The notes under the pieces: generated by a model
Told to the model about the DNA's origin: nothing
Database searches by the model: none
What the model saw: only the letters and a program-made list of their open reading frames with translations
Assembly: GCA_020633825.1 (NCBI GenBank)
Contig: JACKCV010000002.1
Span: 124,001-188,000, forward strand
Source: Fibrobacteria bacterium
Lineage (GTDB): Bacteria > Fibrobacterota > Fibrobacteria > UBA5070
Direction: 5' to 3'
Length of the DNA stretch: 64,000 bases
In this document: one piece after another, positions 8,988-16,909 of the stretch
Layout of the letters: every line of letters starts with the position of its first letter
Position numbering within the stretch: the first letter of the stretch is position 1
Made by a program: the position numbers and the translations under genes

Positions 8988-9695
8988 ATGGGGCCTGAAA
9001 GTTCCGAACCAATCTCGAACAACACGGGATTCGAATTCGTGCCGCTACCGGCGGATTCGCCATTCCTGTCCGATCATGGATTGGGCCAGCCCGAACCACC
9101 ACCCAACCGTCCGGCACCGGAGCCGCCCAGCGGAATCTCCCAGTTCCCGCCATCCTCCCGCGCTCCCTCCGTGCCTCCCTCCTCCCTGCCGGAGCGTCCC
9201 AAGGCATCCCCCTCCGGAACGAGTTTCGGCGCGGTGCAGGACAGCATTTCCTCCTTTCCCCTCTACGTGGGGGGCGAGGATCCCTACGCCCCCCAGAAGT
9301 CCCGGTCGAGTACGGCCTCCATCCCCATCGGCGCACCGGTCCCCTCTCCCTCGCGGGGCGAAGGGGACTTGATGGAACGCCTTCGCGCGATCCCCATCAC
9401 CACGACCGATGGTCTGCAGGGCAGGCTGATCGAGGAATACCTCGGGCCGGTGGTGGCCCAGGTGGTGATTCCCGTCGGCCAGCTTCTCGAGGGATCGGAG
9501 CCCCAAGGGAAGCTCTTCCGCCACAAGGTGGCCCAGCATCGCCTCCGGCAGCTCCAGCTCCTGGCCCAGACCGAAGTCCGTCTGGAGGCGGAGAAGCTGG
9601 AGGGCAACGCGGTCCTGGCCTACAGCGTCCAGATGCAGGAGGTCGAATCGGTCCTGGTCCTCACCGCGCACGGGACCGCCGTCCGCCTGGGGTGA
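8988..9695 (+). CDS. YbjQ-like (DUF74) protein with long Pro/Ser-rich N-terminus
   Basis: 235 residues. The last 110 resemble the YbjQ/DUF74 heavy-metal-binding-like fold: 'ITTTDGLQGRLIEEYLGPVV', a helical segment with many Gln, Arg and Leu, then 'EGNAVLAYSVQMQEV' and a closing 'GTAVRL'. YbjQ proteins form pentamers of unknown role. The first 120 residues are a Pro/Ser-rich, probably disordered extension that typical YbjQ proteins of about 105 residues lack. A GAGAAGGAG ribosome-binding site precedes the start. It follows the FtsE gene by 36 bp. Confidence 0.6.
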   Translation: MGPESSEPISNNTGFEFVPLPADSPFLSDHGLGQPEPPPNRPAPEPPSGISQFPPSSRAPSVPPSSLPERPKASPSGTSFGAVQDSISSFPLYVGGEDPYAPQKSRSSTASIPIGAPVPSPSRGEGDLMERLRAIPITTTDGLQGRLIEEYLGPVVAQVVIPVGQLLEGSEPQGKLFRHKVAQHRLRQLQLLAQTEVRLEAEKLEGNAVLAYSVQMQEVESVLVLTAHGTAVRLG

Positions 9696-9702
9696 AAACC
9701 GG

Positions 9703-10248
9703 TCAGGGAGCTTGTTCCAGGACCTCGCCCCGGAAACGGGCGAGGGAATCGGACAGCCGTACGATCAAGGTGTCCTCGTCCAGGCGCGAGCTGGGCTTGA
9801 GGTAGTCGCGGTGGCGGTAGGTCACGTGGAGCTCGAGGGGCTGCCGCAATCCCGCTTGGACCGCCTGGGACTCCCAGGGACGCTCCGAAAGGATCCGATC
9901 CTTCTCCAGCCGCGCGGTCGCCTCCGCCGTGAGACGGTAGGAGTTGATCCGCCGGCGGTCGTGCGCGGTGATCTCCAGCACCCAGCCCGGGGGCGAGAGC
10001 GGCGAGGAGTCGGATCGGAAGGCCAGGCGATGGGGGGTGTATTCCGCCGGAGGGTGTTCGGCCATCCATTGCAACAACGGGCGCAGCGAGTCTTGGAGAC
10101 GCGAGGCGTCCGGGCCGAGGCTCTCGGAAGGGGCGACCGGCGAAGCCGCAGGGGCCGGGAGGCGGGCGAACCTGCCGACGAGGTCGCCCAGCAGGGAACA
10201 CCCGGAAAGGAACGGGAGGAGGAGAAGCGTGGAAAGTCTTGGGCCCAT
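9703..10248 (-). CDS. Lipoprotein of unknown function
   Basis: 181 residues with a lipoprotein signal ending L-S-G-C (Cys17). The mature part begins with a Pro/Ala/Ser linker, then a domain of about 130 residues with repeated Arg, Leu and Tyr ('EITAHDRRRINSYRLTAEATARL', 'LELHVTYRHRDYL'). I do not recognise it. It is convergent with the YbjQ-like gene and divergent from ilvE. Envelope location is the only supported statement. Confidence 0.75.
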   Translation of the reverse strand: MGPRLSTLLLLPFLSGCSLLGDLVGRFARLPAPAASPVAPSESLGPDASRLQDSLRPLLQWMAEHPPAEYTPHRLAFRSDSSPLSPPGWVLEITAHDRRRINSYRLTAEATARLEKDRILSERPWESQAVQAGLRQPLELHVTYRHRDYLKPSSRLDEDTLIVRLSDSLARFRGEVLEQAP

Positions 10249-10325
10249 GGGAGTCGAACAGTAGGAATCGCACGACCTGTATATCTTTGGCGACCCAGAA
10301 TGAACCTCGTTCCCAGGAGTCCGTG

Positions 10326-11213
10326 TTGGCCGAACAGCTCATCTACATCGATGGTGAATTCCTTCCCAAGAACGAAGCCAAGGTTTCCGTGTTCGACCAT
10401 GGATACCTCTACGGCGACGGTGTCTTCGAGGGCATTCGGGCCTACCACGGCAAGGTCTTCCGGCTGGACGCGCACATCGAACGCCTCTACGAGTCCGCGC
10501 GCGCGATCGGAATGACAATTCCTGTCGGTCGCCAGGAGATGGGCGACATCGTGGTGGAATCGTGCCGCCGCAACGGCATCGCCAACGGATACATCCGCCT
10601 GGTGGTCAGCCGCGGCGTGGGGGATCTGGGACTCAATCCCTACCTGTGCCCGAAACCCACCATCGTGTGCATCGCCGCCACCATCCAGCTCTATCCCGTC
10701 GAGCTCTACGAGAAGGGGCTCGACATCGTCACCGTGGCCACCCCCCGGAACCACCCGGAGGCGCTGAACCCGCGCATCAAGAGCCTCAACTACCTCAACA
10801 ACATCATGGCCAAGATGGAAGCCATCCGCGCCGGGGTCCAGGAGGCGGTGATGCTGAACCTGCAGGGGTTCGTGGCCGAATGCACCGGGGACAACATCTT
10901 CGTCTGGCGCAAGGGCCGCCTGGTCACGCCTCCCAGCACCGAAGGCGCCCTGGAAGGGATCACCCGCAACGCCGTCATCGAACTGGCGCGCCGCAAGGGG
11001 ATCGTGGTCGCCGAGGAGCGGATGTCGCGTTTCGACATCTACACCGCCGACGAGATGTTCCTCACCGGGACCGGGGCCGAACTGATCCCCGTGGTCAAGG
11101 TCGATGGTCGCGTGATCGGCGAGGGCGTGGCCGGTCCCGTCTTCAAGGGACTGCTCGAGGACTTCAAGGCTCTGACCAAGGTGGACGGCGCCCCCATCCC
11201 GGGGTTGTCGTGA
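10326..11213 (+). CDS. ilvE: Branched-chain amino acid aminotransferase
   Basis: About 295 residues of class IV PLP-dependent aminotransferase. It transfers the amino group between glutamate and the keto acids of Val, Leu and Ile. The N-terminal 'YIDGEFLPKNEAKVSVFDHG', the PLP lysine in 'RIKSLNYLNN', 'AVMLNLQGFVAECTGDNIF' and 'FLTGTGAELIPV' are diagnostic of IlvE rather than D-amino-acid transaminase or PabC. The start is TTG 10326, six nt after AGGAG; GTG 10323 is the alternative. The stop overlaps the hisD GTG start (GTGA), an unusual pairing of branched-chain and histidine synthesis. Confidence 0.93.
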   Translation: MAEQLIYIDGEFLPKNEAKVSVFDHGYLYGDGVFEGIRAYHGKVFRLDAHIERLYESARAIGMTIPVGRQEMGDIVVESCRRNGIANGYIRLVVSRGVGDLGLNPYLCPKPTIVCIAATIQLYPVELYEKGLDIVTVATPRNHPEALNPRIKSLNYLNNIMAKMEAIRAGVQEAVMLNLQGFVAECTGDNIFVWRKGRLVTPPSTEGALEGITRNAVIELARRKGIVVAEERMSRFDIYTADEMFLTGTGAELIPVVKVDGRVIGEGVAGPVFKGLLEDFKALTKVDGAPIPGLS

Positions 11214-12595
11214 TCCTCCCGGTCCTTTCCGGGAAGAAGGCCGCCGACCGCCTGAAGGCGATCCTGGCCCGGGGTGCCTCGCCCGATGCCGCAGTGGAGG
11301 CGAAGGTCCGCGAGATCCTCGCCGATGTCAAATCCCGGGGATTGACCGCCGCCGTCGAGTATGCGCGACAGTTCGACGGTCTCGGTGCCCGGCAAGGGCT
11401 GCGGATCGGCGTCAAGGCCCTCGACACCGCCGCGGCCAAATGCCCGCGTCCGGTCCAGGAGGCCATCCGGCGTTCCATTCGGCAGGTGCGAGCCTTCCAC
11501 GAACGGCAGATCGAGGAATCCTGGGTGATGGAAGGGCCCTCCGGCCAGTGGCTGGGCATGCGCGTGGCCGCCCTGCGGCGCGTGGGTCTGTACGTTCCCG
11601 GTGGCGCCGGCGCCTACCCTTCCTCGGTCGTGATGAACGTCGTGCCCGCGCGGGTGGCGGGAGTGTCGGAAATCGCCGTGGTGACTCCCTGCTCCCGTGG
11701 ACTCGATCCCGCCGTCGCCTACGCCTTGCGCGAGCTGGCGGTCGACGAGGTGTACGCCATCGGGGGAGCCCAGGCGGTCGGGTTGCTGGCCTACGGCGCC
11801 AAGGGGATTCCCGCCGTCGACAAGATCGTCGGTCCATGCAACGTCTGGGCCTCCGTGGCCAAGCGGGAAGTCTTCGGGACCGTGGCCATCGACAACATCG
11901 CCGGTCCGTCCGAGATCCTCTGCTTCTTCGATCGCTCCGTCCACCCCGATTGGGTGGCGGCCGATCTCCTGTCCCAAGCCGAGCACGGGTCCGGTTGGGA
12001 AGCTGCCATCGGCCTCACCGTCGATCCCGAAGCCGCCCAGTCCGTGTCCGAAGCGGTCCAGCGCCAGGTGGAATCCTCGCCTCGGAAAGCCGAGTTGGAG
12101 CTGGCGCTGTCCCGGAACGGTCTGTTGCGGGTCTGCACCACCTGGTCGGAGGCCCTGGAGATCGCCAACCGCATCGCACCGGAGCATGCGGAGATCATGG
12201 CCGAGAACGTGCAGGAGCTCCTCGAGGGGCTCCGCAACGCCGGAGCGATCTTCGTCGGCCCCTGGACCAGCGAGCCGGTCGGCGACTACATGGCCGGGCC
12301 CAACCATGTGCTTCCCACCAGCGGTACGGCGCGTTTCGCGAGCCCCTTGGGGGTCCACGACTTCATCAAGCGCACCAGCCTGCTGTTGTACGGGCCCCAG
12401 GCCATCGCCGCCGACGGACCGCACATCGCCAACCTGGCCGACGCGGAGGGGTTCCACCACCACGCCGAGGCGATCCGCTTGCGGATTCCCGCGGCCAAGG
12501 CGGCGTTGGCCCCCGCTCCGAAGGCTCCGGCCCGCCGCCCGGCACCCTCGCGCCGCCCGACCGCGACCAAGCCTGCGCGCCGACCCAAGCGCTGA
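11210..12595 (+). CDS. hisD: Histidinol dehydrogenase
   Basis: 461 residues. It catalyses the last two NAD-dependent steps of histidine synthesis (histidinol to histidine). Family blocks are clear: 'RRVGLYVPGGAGAYPSSVVMN', 'GGAQAVGLLAYG', 'KIVGPCNVWASVAKREVFG', 'LSQAEHGSG', 'NRIAPEHAEI' and 'GPNHVLPTSGTARF'. The enzyme is normally about 430 residues. Here a Pro/Ala/Arg/Lys-rich tail of some 30 residues is added at the C-terminus. Start GTG 11210 overlaps the ilvE stop. A 135-nt gap with two hairpins separates it from hisH. Confidence 0.95.
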   Translation: MILPVLSGKKAADRLKAILARGASPDAAVEAKVREILADVKSRGLTAAVEYARQFDGLGARQGLRIGVKALDTAAAKCPRPVQEAIRRSIRQVRAFHERQIEESWVMEGPSGQWLGMRVAALRRVGLYVPGGAGAYPSSVVMNVVPARVAGVSEIAVVTPCSRGLDPAVAYALRELAVDEVYAIGGAQAVGLLAYGAKGIPAVDKIVGPCNVWASVAKREVFGTVAIDNIAGPSEILCFFDRSVHPDWVAADLLSQAEHGSGWEAAIGLTVDPEAAQSVSEAVQRQVESSPRKAELELALSRNGLLRVCTTWSEALEIANRIAPEHAEIMAENVQELLEGLRNAGAIFVGPWTSEPVGDYMAGPNHVLPTSGTARFASPLGVHDFIKRTSLLLYGPQAIAADGPHIANLADAEGFHHHAEAIRLRIPAAKAALAPAPKAPARRPAPSRRPTATKPARRPKR

Positions 12596-12612
12596 CGGTT
12601 CGTGTCGATCCC

Positions 12613-12645
12613 TTCCTTCCCTCCCGCGGCGCCGGAGGGAAGGAA
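12613..12645 (+). repeat. Perfect 12-bp inverted repeat between hisD and hisH
   Basis: TTCCTTCCCTCC (12613-12624) pairs perfectly with GGAGGGAAGGAA (12634-12645) over a 9-nt loop. There is no T-run after it, so it is not a textbook terminator. It may stabilise the upstream mRNA or act as a factor-dependent stop. Confidence 0.6.
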
Positions 12646-12665
12646 TCCGTCGAAGAGGACGGGTC

Positions 12666-12692
12666 CGGTCGGAGGGGCATCCTCTCCGATCG
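12666..12692 (+). repeat. Second stable hairpin upstream of hisH
   Basis: A 12-bp stem with two G-U pairs and the 3-nt loop CAT, 39 nt upstream of the hisH start. Together with the hairpin at 12613-12645 it fills the hisD-hisH gap. It could set relative expression of hisD and hisHF. Confidence 0.5.
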
Positions 12693-12730
12693 GAGCCGGG
12701 ACCACGGGGATTGGTACCTTTGAAGGTTCC

Positions 12731-13372
12731 ATGACCATCGCACCATCCGTCGCACTCGTCGACTACGGAGCGGGGAACCTGACTTCGGTCTCCCTCGCCC
12801 TGTCCCACGTGGGGGTTTCCCACGCGATCACCAGGGATCCGGACGTGATCCGTTCCGCAGGGAGGGTGGTCTTCCCCGGAGTGGGGGCCGCCGGAGCCTC
12901 CATGCGCAACATCCAGGAAGCAGGGATCGACCAGGCCCTCCGCGAGGTCGCTCGTGCCGGGACTCCTCTGCTGGGGATCTGCATCGGGTGCCAGATCCTC
13001 CTCGACCGTTCCCAGGAGGACGGCGGCACCGATTGCCTCGGACTCCTGCCGGGCGAAGTGGAGCGCTTCGATTTCTCCGCCCTGCCCGAACCCCGGCCGA
13101 AGATCCCCCACATGGGATGGAATCCCGTCAGTTTCCTGCGCGAGCACCCGGTGCTCGAAGGCATCCCTTCCGGAGCCTTCTTCTACTTCGTCCACAGCTT
13201 CTACCCGGCGCCGTCCCGGCAGGAGGATGTCCTGGGGCGGTCCAGCTACGGCGATCGGACCTTCGCCTCCATCCTGGCCCGCGACAACCTCGTGGCGACG
13301 CAATTCCACGCCGAAAAGAGCGGCGTCCACGGGCTGGAAATCCTGAAGAACTTTTCCCGGTGGAGCCCCTGA
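12731..13372 (+). CDS. hisH: Imidazole glycerol phosphate synthase, glutamine amidotransferase subunit
   Basis: 213 residues, the usual HisH length. It hydrolyses glutamine and feeds ammonia to HisF. The start 'VALVDYGAGNLTSV', the nucleophile Cys84 in 'LLGICIGCQ', 'PHMGWNPV' and the His-x-Glu pair in 'QFHAEKS' (near 195) complete the class I triad. The usual Pro of 'QFHPEKS' is Ala here, which should not abolish activity. The stop and the hisF start share one base (TGATG), so the two subunits are coupled. Confidence 0.95.
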   Translation: MTIAPSVALVDYGAGNLTSVSLALSHVGVSHAITRDPDVIRSAGRVVFPGVGAAGASMRNIQEAGIDQALREVARAGTPLLGICIGCQILLDRSQEDGGTDCLGLLPGEVERFDFSALPEPRPKIPHMGWNPVSFLREHPVLEGIPSGAFFYFVHSFYPAPSRQEDVLGRSSYGDRTFASILARDNLVATQFHAEKSGVHGLEILKNFSRWSP

Positions 13373-14148
13373 TGCTGGCCAAACGCGTGATCGTGTGCCT
13401 CGATGTCCGCAACGGGCAGGTGACCAAGGGTGTCAAATTCAAGGAGAATAGGGACCTCGGGGACCCGGTCTCCATGGGGGCGGAGTACTACCGGCAAGGG
13501 GTCGACGAACTGGTGTTCTACGACATCACGGCTTCCGCCGAAGGACGCGGGATCGACATCGAGATGGTCCGCAACGTGGCCCGCGAGGTCTTCATCCCCT
13601 TCTCCGTCGGAGGGGGAATCCGCAACCTCCAGGACATGCGCGAGGTCCTGCTGGCCGGTGCCGAGAAGGTCAGTGTCAATTCCCTGGCGGTGCGCGATCC
13701 CTCGATCATCTCCCACGGGGCCAAGGCCTTCGGGAACCAGTGCATCGTCCTGGGGATGGATGTCCTCAAGGTCGGGGCCTCGGAGTCGCTGCCTTCGGGC
13801 TACGAGGTGGTCGTGAAGGGCGGACGGGAACGGACGGGGATCGATGCCGTCTCCTGGGCCCGGCGGGCCGAGGAGCTCGGCGCGGGCGAAATCTGCCTCA
13901 ACTCCATCGATGCCGACGGGATGAAGACCGGGTACGAGCTGGATCTCACCTCCATGATCGCGCGCGCCGTGACGATTCCCGTCATCGCCTCCGGCGGAGC
14001 CGGCCGGCCCGAGCATCTGGCGGACGTCCTCGAGCCGCGGATCGGGGCGGATGCCGCGCTGGTGGCCAGCCTGACCCACATCGACGGATACACCGTCGGC
14101 GCCCTGAAGGCAGCCATCGCCCAACGGGGGATCGCCGTCCGGATCTGA
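13372..14148 (+). CDS. hisF: Imidazole glycerol phosphate synthase, cyclase subunit
   Basis: 258 residues, a TIM barrel that joins HisH-derived ammonia to PRFAR, giving imidazole glycerol phosphate and AICAR. Asp11 in 'VIVCLDVRNGQVTKGV' and the Asp in 'LNSIDADGMKTGYELDL' are the two catalytic acids. 'FSVGGGIRNLQDM' and 'IASGGAGRPEHLADV' are the phosphate-binding loops. It is translationally coupled to hisH. A GC-rich hairpin follows at 14170-14191. Confidence 0.95.
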   Translation: MLAKRVIVCLDVRNGQVTKGVKFKENRDLGDPVSMGAEYYRQGVDELVFYDITASAEGRGIDIEMVRNVAREVFIPFSVGGGIRNLQDMREVLLAGAEKVSVNSLAVRDPSIISHGAKAFGNQCIVLGMDVLKVGASESLPSGYEVVVKGGRERTGIDAVSWARRAEELGAGEICLNSIDADGMKTGYELDLTSMIARAVTIPVIASGGAGRPEHLADVLEPRIGADAALVASLTHIDGYTVGALKAAIAQRGIAVRI

Positions 14149-14169
14149 CACCCGAGCCGAGCGGAGGCC

Positions 14170-14191
14170 GGGGAGGATCCTTCCCCTCCCC
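14170..14191. terminator. Hairpin between convergent hisF and hydrolase genes
   Basis: GGGGAGG (14170-14176) and CCTCCCC (14185-14191) form a 7-bp GC stem between two convergent stops. It has no T-run, so termination is only suggested by position. Confidence 0.35.
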
Positions 14192-14227
14192 GCGACTCCC
14201 CCGCAGGCTGCCCCGAGGGGCGCGGAA

Positions 14228-15019
14228 TCAGACCAGGTTCGCGCCCCGGGCCCAGGCGACCAGGGCCGAGGCGGTTTCCCGGGGGTTGTCCAGCATGGGG
14301 CAGTGGCCCGACCCTTCGATCACGGCGAGCCGTCCCTGACGGAAATTGGCCGCCATGATCCCGCTCTCCTCGAGGGGGACGACCTGGTCCTTGGCACCCG
14401 CGAGGACCAGGGCCGGAACCTCGATCTCGTGCAGTCGGGCGCTGAAGTCGACGCGCGAGGCGATCGCGTCCTGGCACCAGGCGATCCCCTCGGCGCGCAG
14501 CGGCTCCATGGCGGAGCGGATGCGGGACAGGGTTCCCTGGTCGCTCCCGTCGCGGCGCACCATCCGGGGCAGCATCGCCTCCGCGACGAACCCGGGCGGT
14601 TCGTTGCGCAGACGGAGGGACATGGCCCGGCGATTGGCGGCCTGGTCCGGGGAGTCCGCGGTGGCGCGCGAGCAGACCATGGCCAGTCCGGAGAGGTATC
14701 CCGGGCGTCGCGCGGCGAGCTCCAGGAGCGCGTACCCGCCCATGGAATGGCCCGCGAGGATGGCGGGGCCCCGGTCGAGATGCAGGACCAGGGCCTCCAG
14801 GAGGTCGGCGTATCCGGCCATCGAAGGAGGACGTGGCGGCAGTCCGCTCTCCCCGAAACCGGGAAGGTCGGGAGCCACGACCGTGAAGGTCCGCTCGAGG
14901 AGGGGGCGGACATCGTTCCACAGGGCCTTCTGGAAGGGCAGACCGTGGACGAGGACGAGCAGGGGGCCGGTTCCTCCGGAGGTCCAGTGGATGTCGGTTT
15001 CGAGGAATGCGTGGTTCAT
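14228..15019 (-). CDS. Alpha/beta hydrolase
   Basis: 263 residues. Alpha/beta-hydrolase fold with the oxyanion 'VLVHGLPFQ', 'DLPGFGES', the nucleophile elbow GHSMGG, an acid in 'GAKDQVVPLEES' and the catalytic His in 'EGSGHCPMLDNP'. This is the broad esterase/3-oxoadipate-lactonase-like group; the substrate cannot be read from the sequence. It is cytoplasmic, with no signal peptide. It is divergent from the histidine kinase gene and probably a single-gene unit. Confidence 0.85.
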   Translation of the reverse strand: MNHAFLETDIHWTSGGTGPLLVLVHGLPFQKALWNDVRPLLERTFTVVAPDLPGFGESGLPPRPPSMAGYADLLEALVLHLDRGPAILAGHSMGGYALLELAARRPGYLSGLAMVCSRATADSPDQAANRRAMSLRLRNEPPGFVAEAMLPRMVRRDGSDQGTLSRIRSAMEPLRAEGIAWCQDAIASRVDFSARLHEIEVPALVLAGAKDQVVPLEESGIMAANFRQGRLAVIEGSGHCPMLDNPRETASALVAWARGANLV

Positions 15020-15132
15020 GGACGAAAACCTACCATCCCGGTCGTGGCCTCGCGAGCGGGAAGAGGGGGCGGGACGGCTCGGGGAGGAATTCGGGACGGT
15101 GGGGTGGTGGTGCGGAAGGCATCTTTCCCTGG

Positions 15133-16902
15133 ATGGTCGATCCTGGGGACATCCATCCGCCCTCCGGTTCCGGCCGCCGAGGCTCCAAGGGAGAACCTCG
15201 ACGACTGGAACAGGTCCGCATCCGCATCCGGCGGAGCACGTGGATCGTCGTCGCCCTGGCCGTCGCGGGCGTCCTGATCCTGGCGGGCCTGCTGTATCTC
15301 CAGCAGCGCGCGGTGGTGGTCGAATCGCATCTGCTGCGCCAGGATCGGATCATGGAGGAGATCGAGGGCGAGCTCTCCCAGAAGCAGGAACGCGAATCGC
15401 GGCTGGTCTGGCTGATGGCCCACATCATCCGACGGTTTCCCGAAGGGGGCGCCTCCCGCGTGCAGGCCTGGTCGCTTCTGGCCGCCGACTCCGGGATTTC
15501 GCAACTGTCCATCGTGGCCCCGCGCGGCGCCCGGCTGCTGTGGAGTCGCGGGGAGAGCCAGCCCTGGCTGGCGCGGAAGTTCTACGCCTGGAAGCGCGAT
15601 CTTGCGGTCTCGGATCTCGAATCCCCTCCTCCCGACCGCGATTCCACCTGGGACGCGGTGGTTTCGGTGCGCGTGAAGGGCGTGGAGCCGGGAAAGGACC
15701 TGGAACTCTCGGGGACGGGGCGGTCCTTGCGGCGGGCGGTCGAGCCTTTCCTCGTCAACCGGGGCGTGTCGCTGGGGATCGTGAATTCCCGAGGCATCTG
15801 GTTCCCCATCTACCAGAGGGAAGGCCAGGAGACCGCACCGGTCCGGGGGGTCCCCTTGTCCCGGGCGGTCTTCGACGCGTTGCGGCGCGGGCCCCGCGGC
15901 CTGCTCTGGCGCGGATCGGGGGGCGAAGGGGATCCGCTGCCGCACGGAAATCTCGTCAACGTGCGCCCCATCAAGGTCTGGGGCGGCCTGGAATGGCTCC
16001 TGGTCCTGCATCTTCCGCGACGGGAAGTGACCGCTCCCCTGATCGCCCAGTTCGGCTGGACGGCGTTGGTGTTCCTCGGACTGAGCGCGGTGTGGATCAT
16101 CCTCGCCTGGTCGCTTCTGCGGAGGGATCTGCGGCTGACCCACCTGGAAGCGGATCTCCAACGGTTGCAGGAGTTGCGACGCAAGGACGAACAGCTTCTG
16201 TACGCCGAGAAGCTGGCCACGGTGGGCGTTCTGGTGTCGGGGCTCGCCCACGAGATCGGGACTCCGTTGGGCATCGTGTCCATGCGCCTGCAACTTCTCA
16301 AGCGGCGCACCGCCGAGGGCCACGAGGATCGCAAGACCCTCGACACCGCCCTGGAGCAGCTCGATCGCGTGACCGGTCTCATCCGGCAACTCCTGGATTT
16401 CGCGCGTTCCAAACCGGGATCGCCCCAACGGGTGATCCTGTCCGAAGTCGCCCGCTCGGTGGTCGATCTGGTGGAACCCCTCGCTCGCAGGCGCAATGCG
16501 CGCCTGGAGCTGGATCTGCCCGAAGGGCTTCCAGCCATCTCGGGAAGTCCGGAAGGGCTCCAGCAGGTCCTGCTCAACCTGGTGATGAACGCCCTGCAGG
16601 CGGTGGGCGACCACGGAACCGTGGCGATCTCCGGCCACCTCGAGGACGAGTGCGTGGTCCTGGCGGTCGACGACGACGGTCCGGGAATTCCTCCGGAGCA
16701 CCGCGTGGCCGTCTTCGATCCCTTCTTCACCACCAAGAGGCAGGGCGAGGGATCCGGGTTGGGGCTCACCGTCGTCCTCGGACTGGTGCAGCGCATGGGC
16801 GGGGAATTGCGGGTGGGCACGAGTTCCCTGGGCGGTGCGCGCTTCGAGGCCACGCTGCCGGAGTGGACCCAGGAGGGCGGCACCTCGGTGAACTACTCTT
16901 GA
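15133..16902 (+). CDS. Membrane-bound sensor histidine kinase (NtrB/AtoS-like output)
   Basis: About 589 residues. One transmembrane helix lies near residues 35-55 and a second near 310-330, enclosing a periplasmic sensor of about 250 residues that I cannot assign. After the second helix come a coiled linker, the HisKA box 'SGLAHEIGTPLGIVSMRL' with the phospho-His, the N box 'LNLVMNALQAV', and the G boxes 'DDDGPGIP' and 'GEGSGLGLTVV'. It should phosphorylate the NtrC-type regulator 7 bp downstream. The start is uncertain; the first ATG giving a plausible cytoplasmic tail was used. Confidence 0.88.
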   Translation: MVDPGDIHPPSGSGRRGSKGEPRRLEQVRIRIRRSTWIVVALAVAGVLILAGLLYLQQRAVVVESHLLRQDRIMEEIEGELSQKQERESRLVWLMAHIIRRFPEGGASRVQAWSLLAADSGISQLSIVAPRGARLLWSRGESQPWLARKFYAWKRDLAVSDLESPPPDRDSTWDAVVSVRVKGVEPGKDLELSGTGRSLRRAVEPFLVNRGVSLGIVNSRGIWFPIYQREGQETAPVRGVPLSRAVFDALRRGPRGLLWRGSGGEGDPLPHGNLVNVRPIKVWGGLEWLLVLHLPRREVTAPLIAQFGWTALVFLGLSAVWIILAWSLLRRDLRLTHLEADLQRLQELRRKDEQLLYAEKLATVGVLVSGLAHEIGTPLGIVSMRLQLLKRRTAEGHEDRKTLDTALEQLDRVTGLIRQLLDFARSKPGSPQRVILSEVARSVVDLVEPLARRRNARLELDLPEGLPAISGSPEGLQQVLLNLVMNALQAVGDHGTVAISGHLEDECVVLAVDDDGPGIPPEHRVAVFDPFFTTKRQGEGSGLGLTVVLGLVQRMGGELRVGTSSLGGARFEATLPEWTQEGGTSVNYS

Positions 16903-16909
16903 GCCCCTC

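Noticed and set aside
12613..12692. A riboswitch or His leader-peptide attenuator before hisH
   Set aside because: No run of His codons or known aptamer was seen. Only two simple hairpins are present, so they are listed as repeats.
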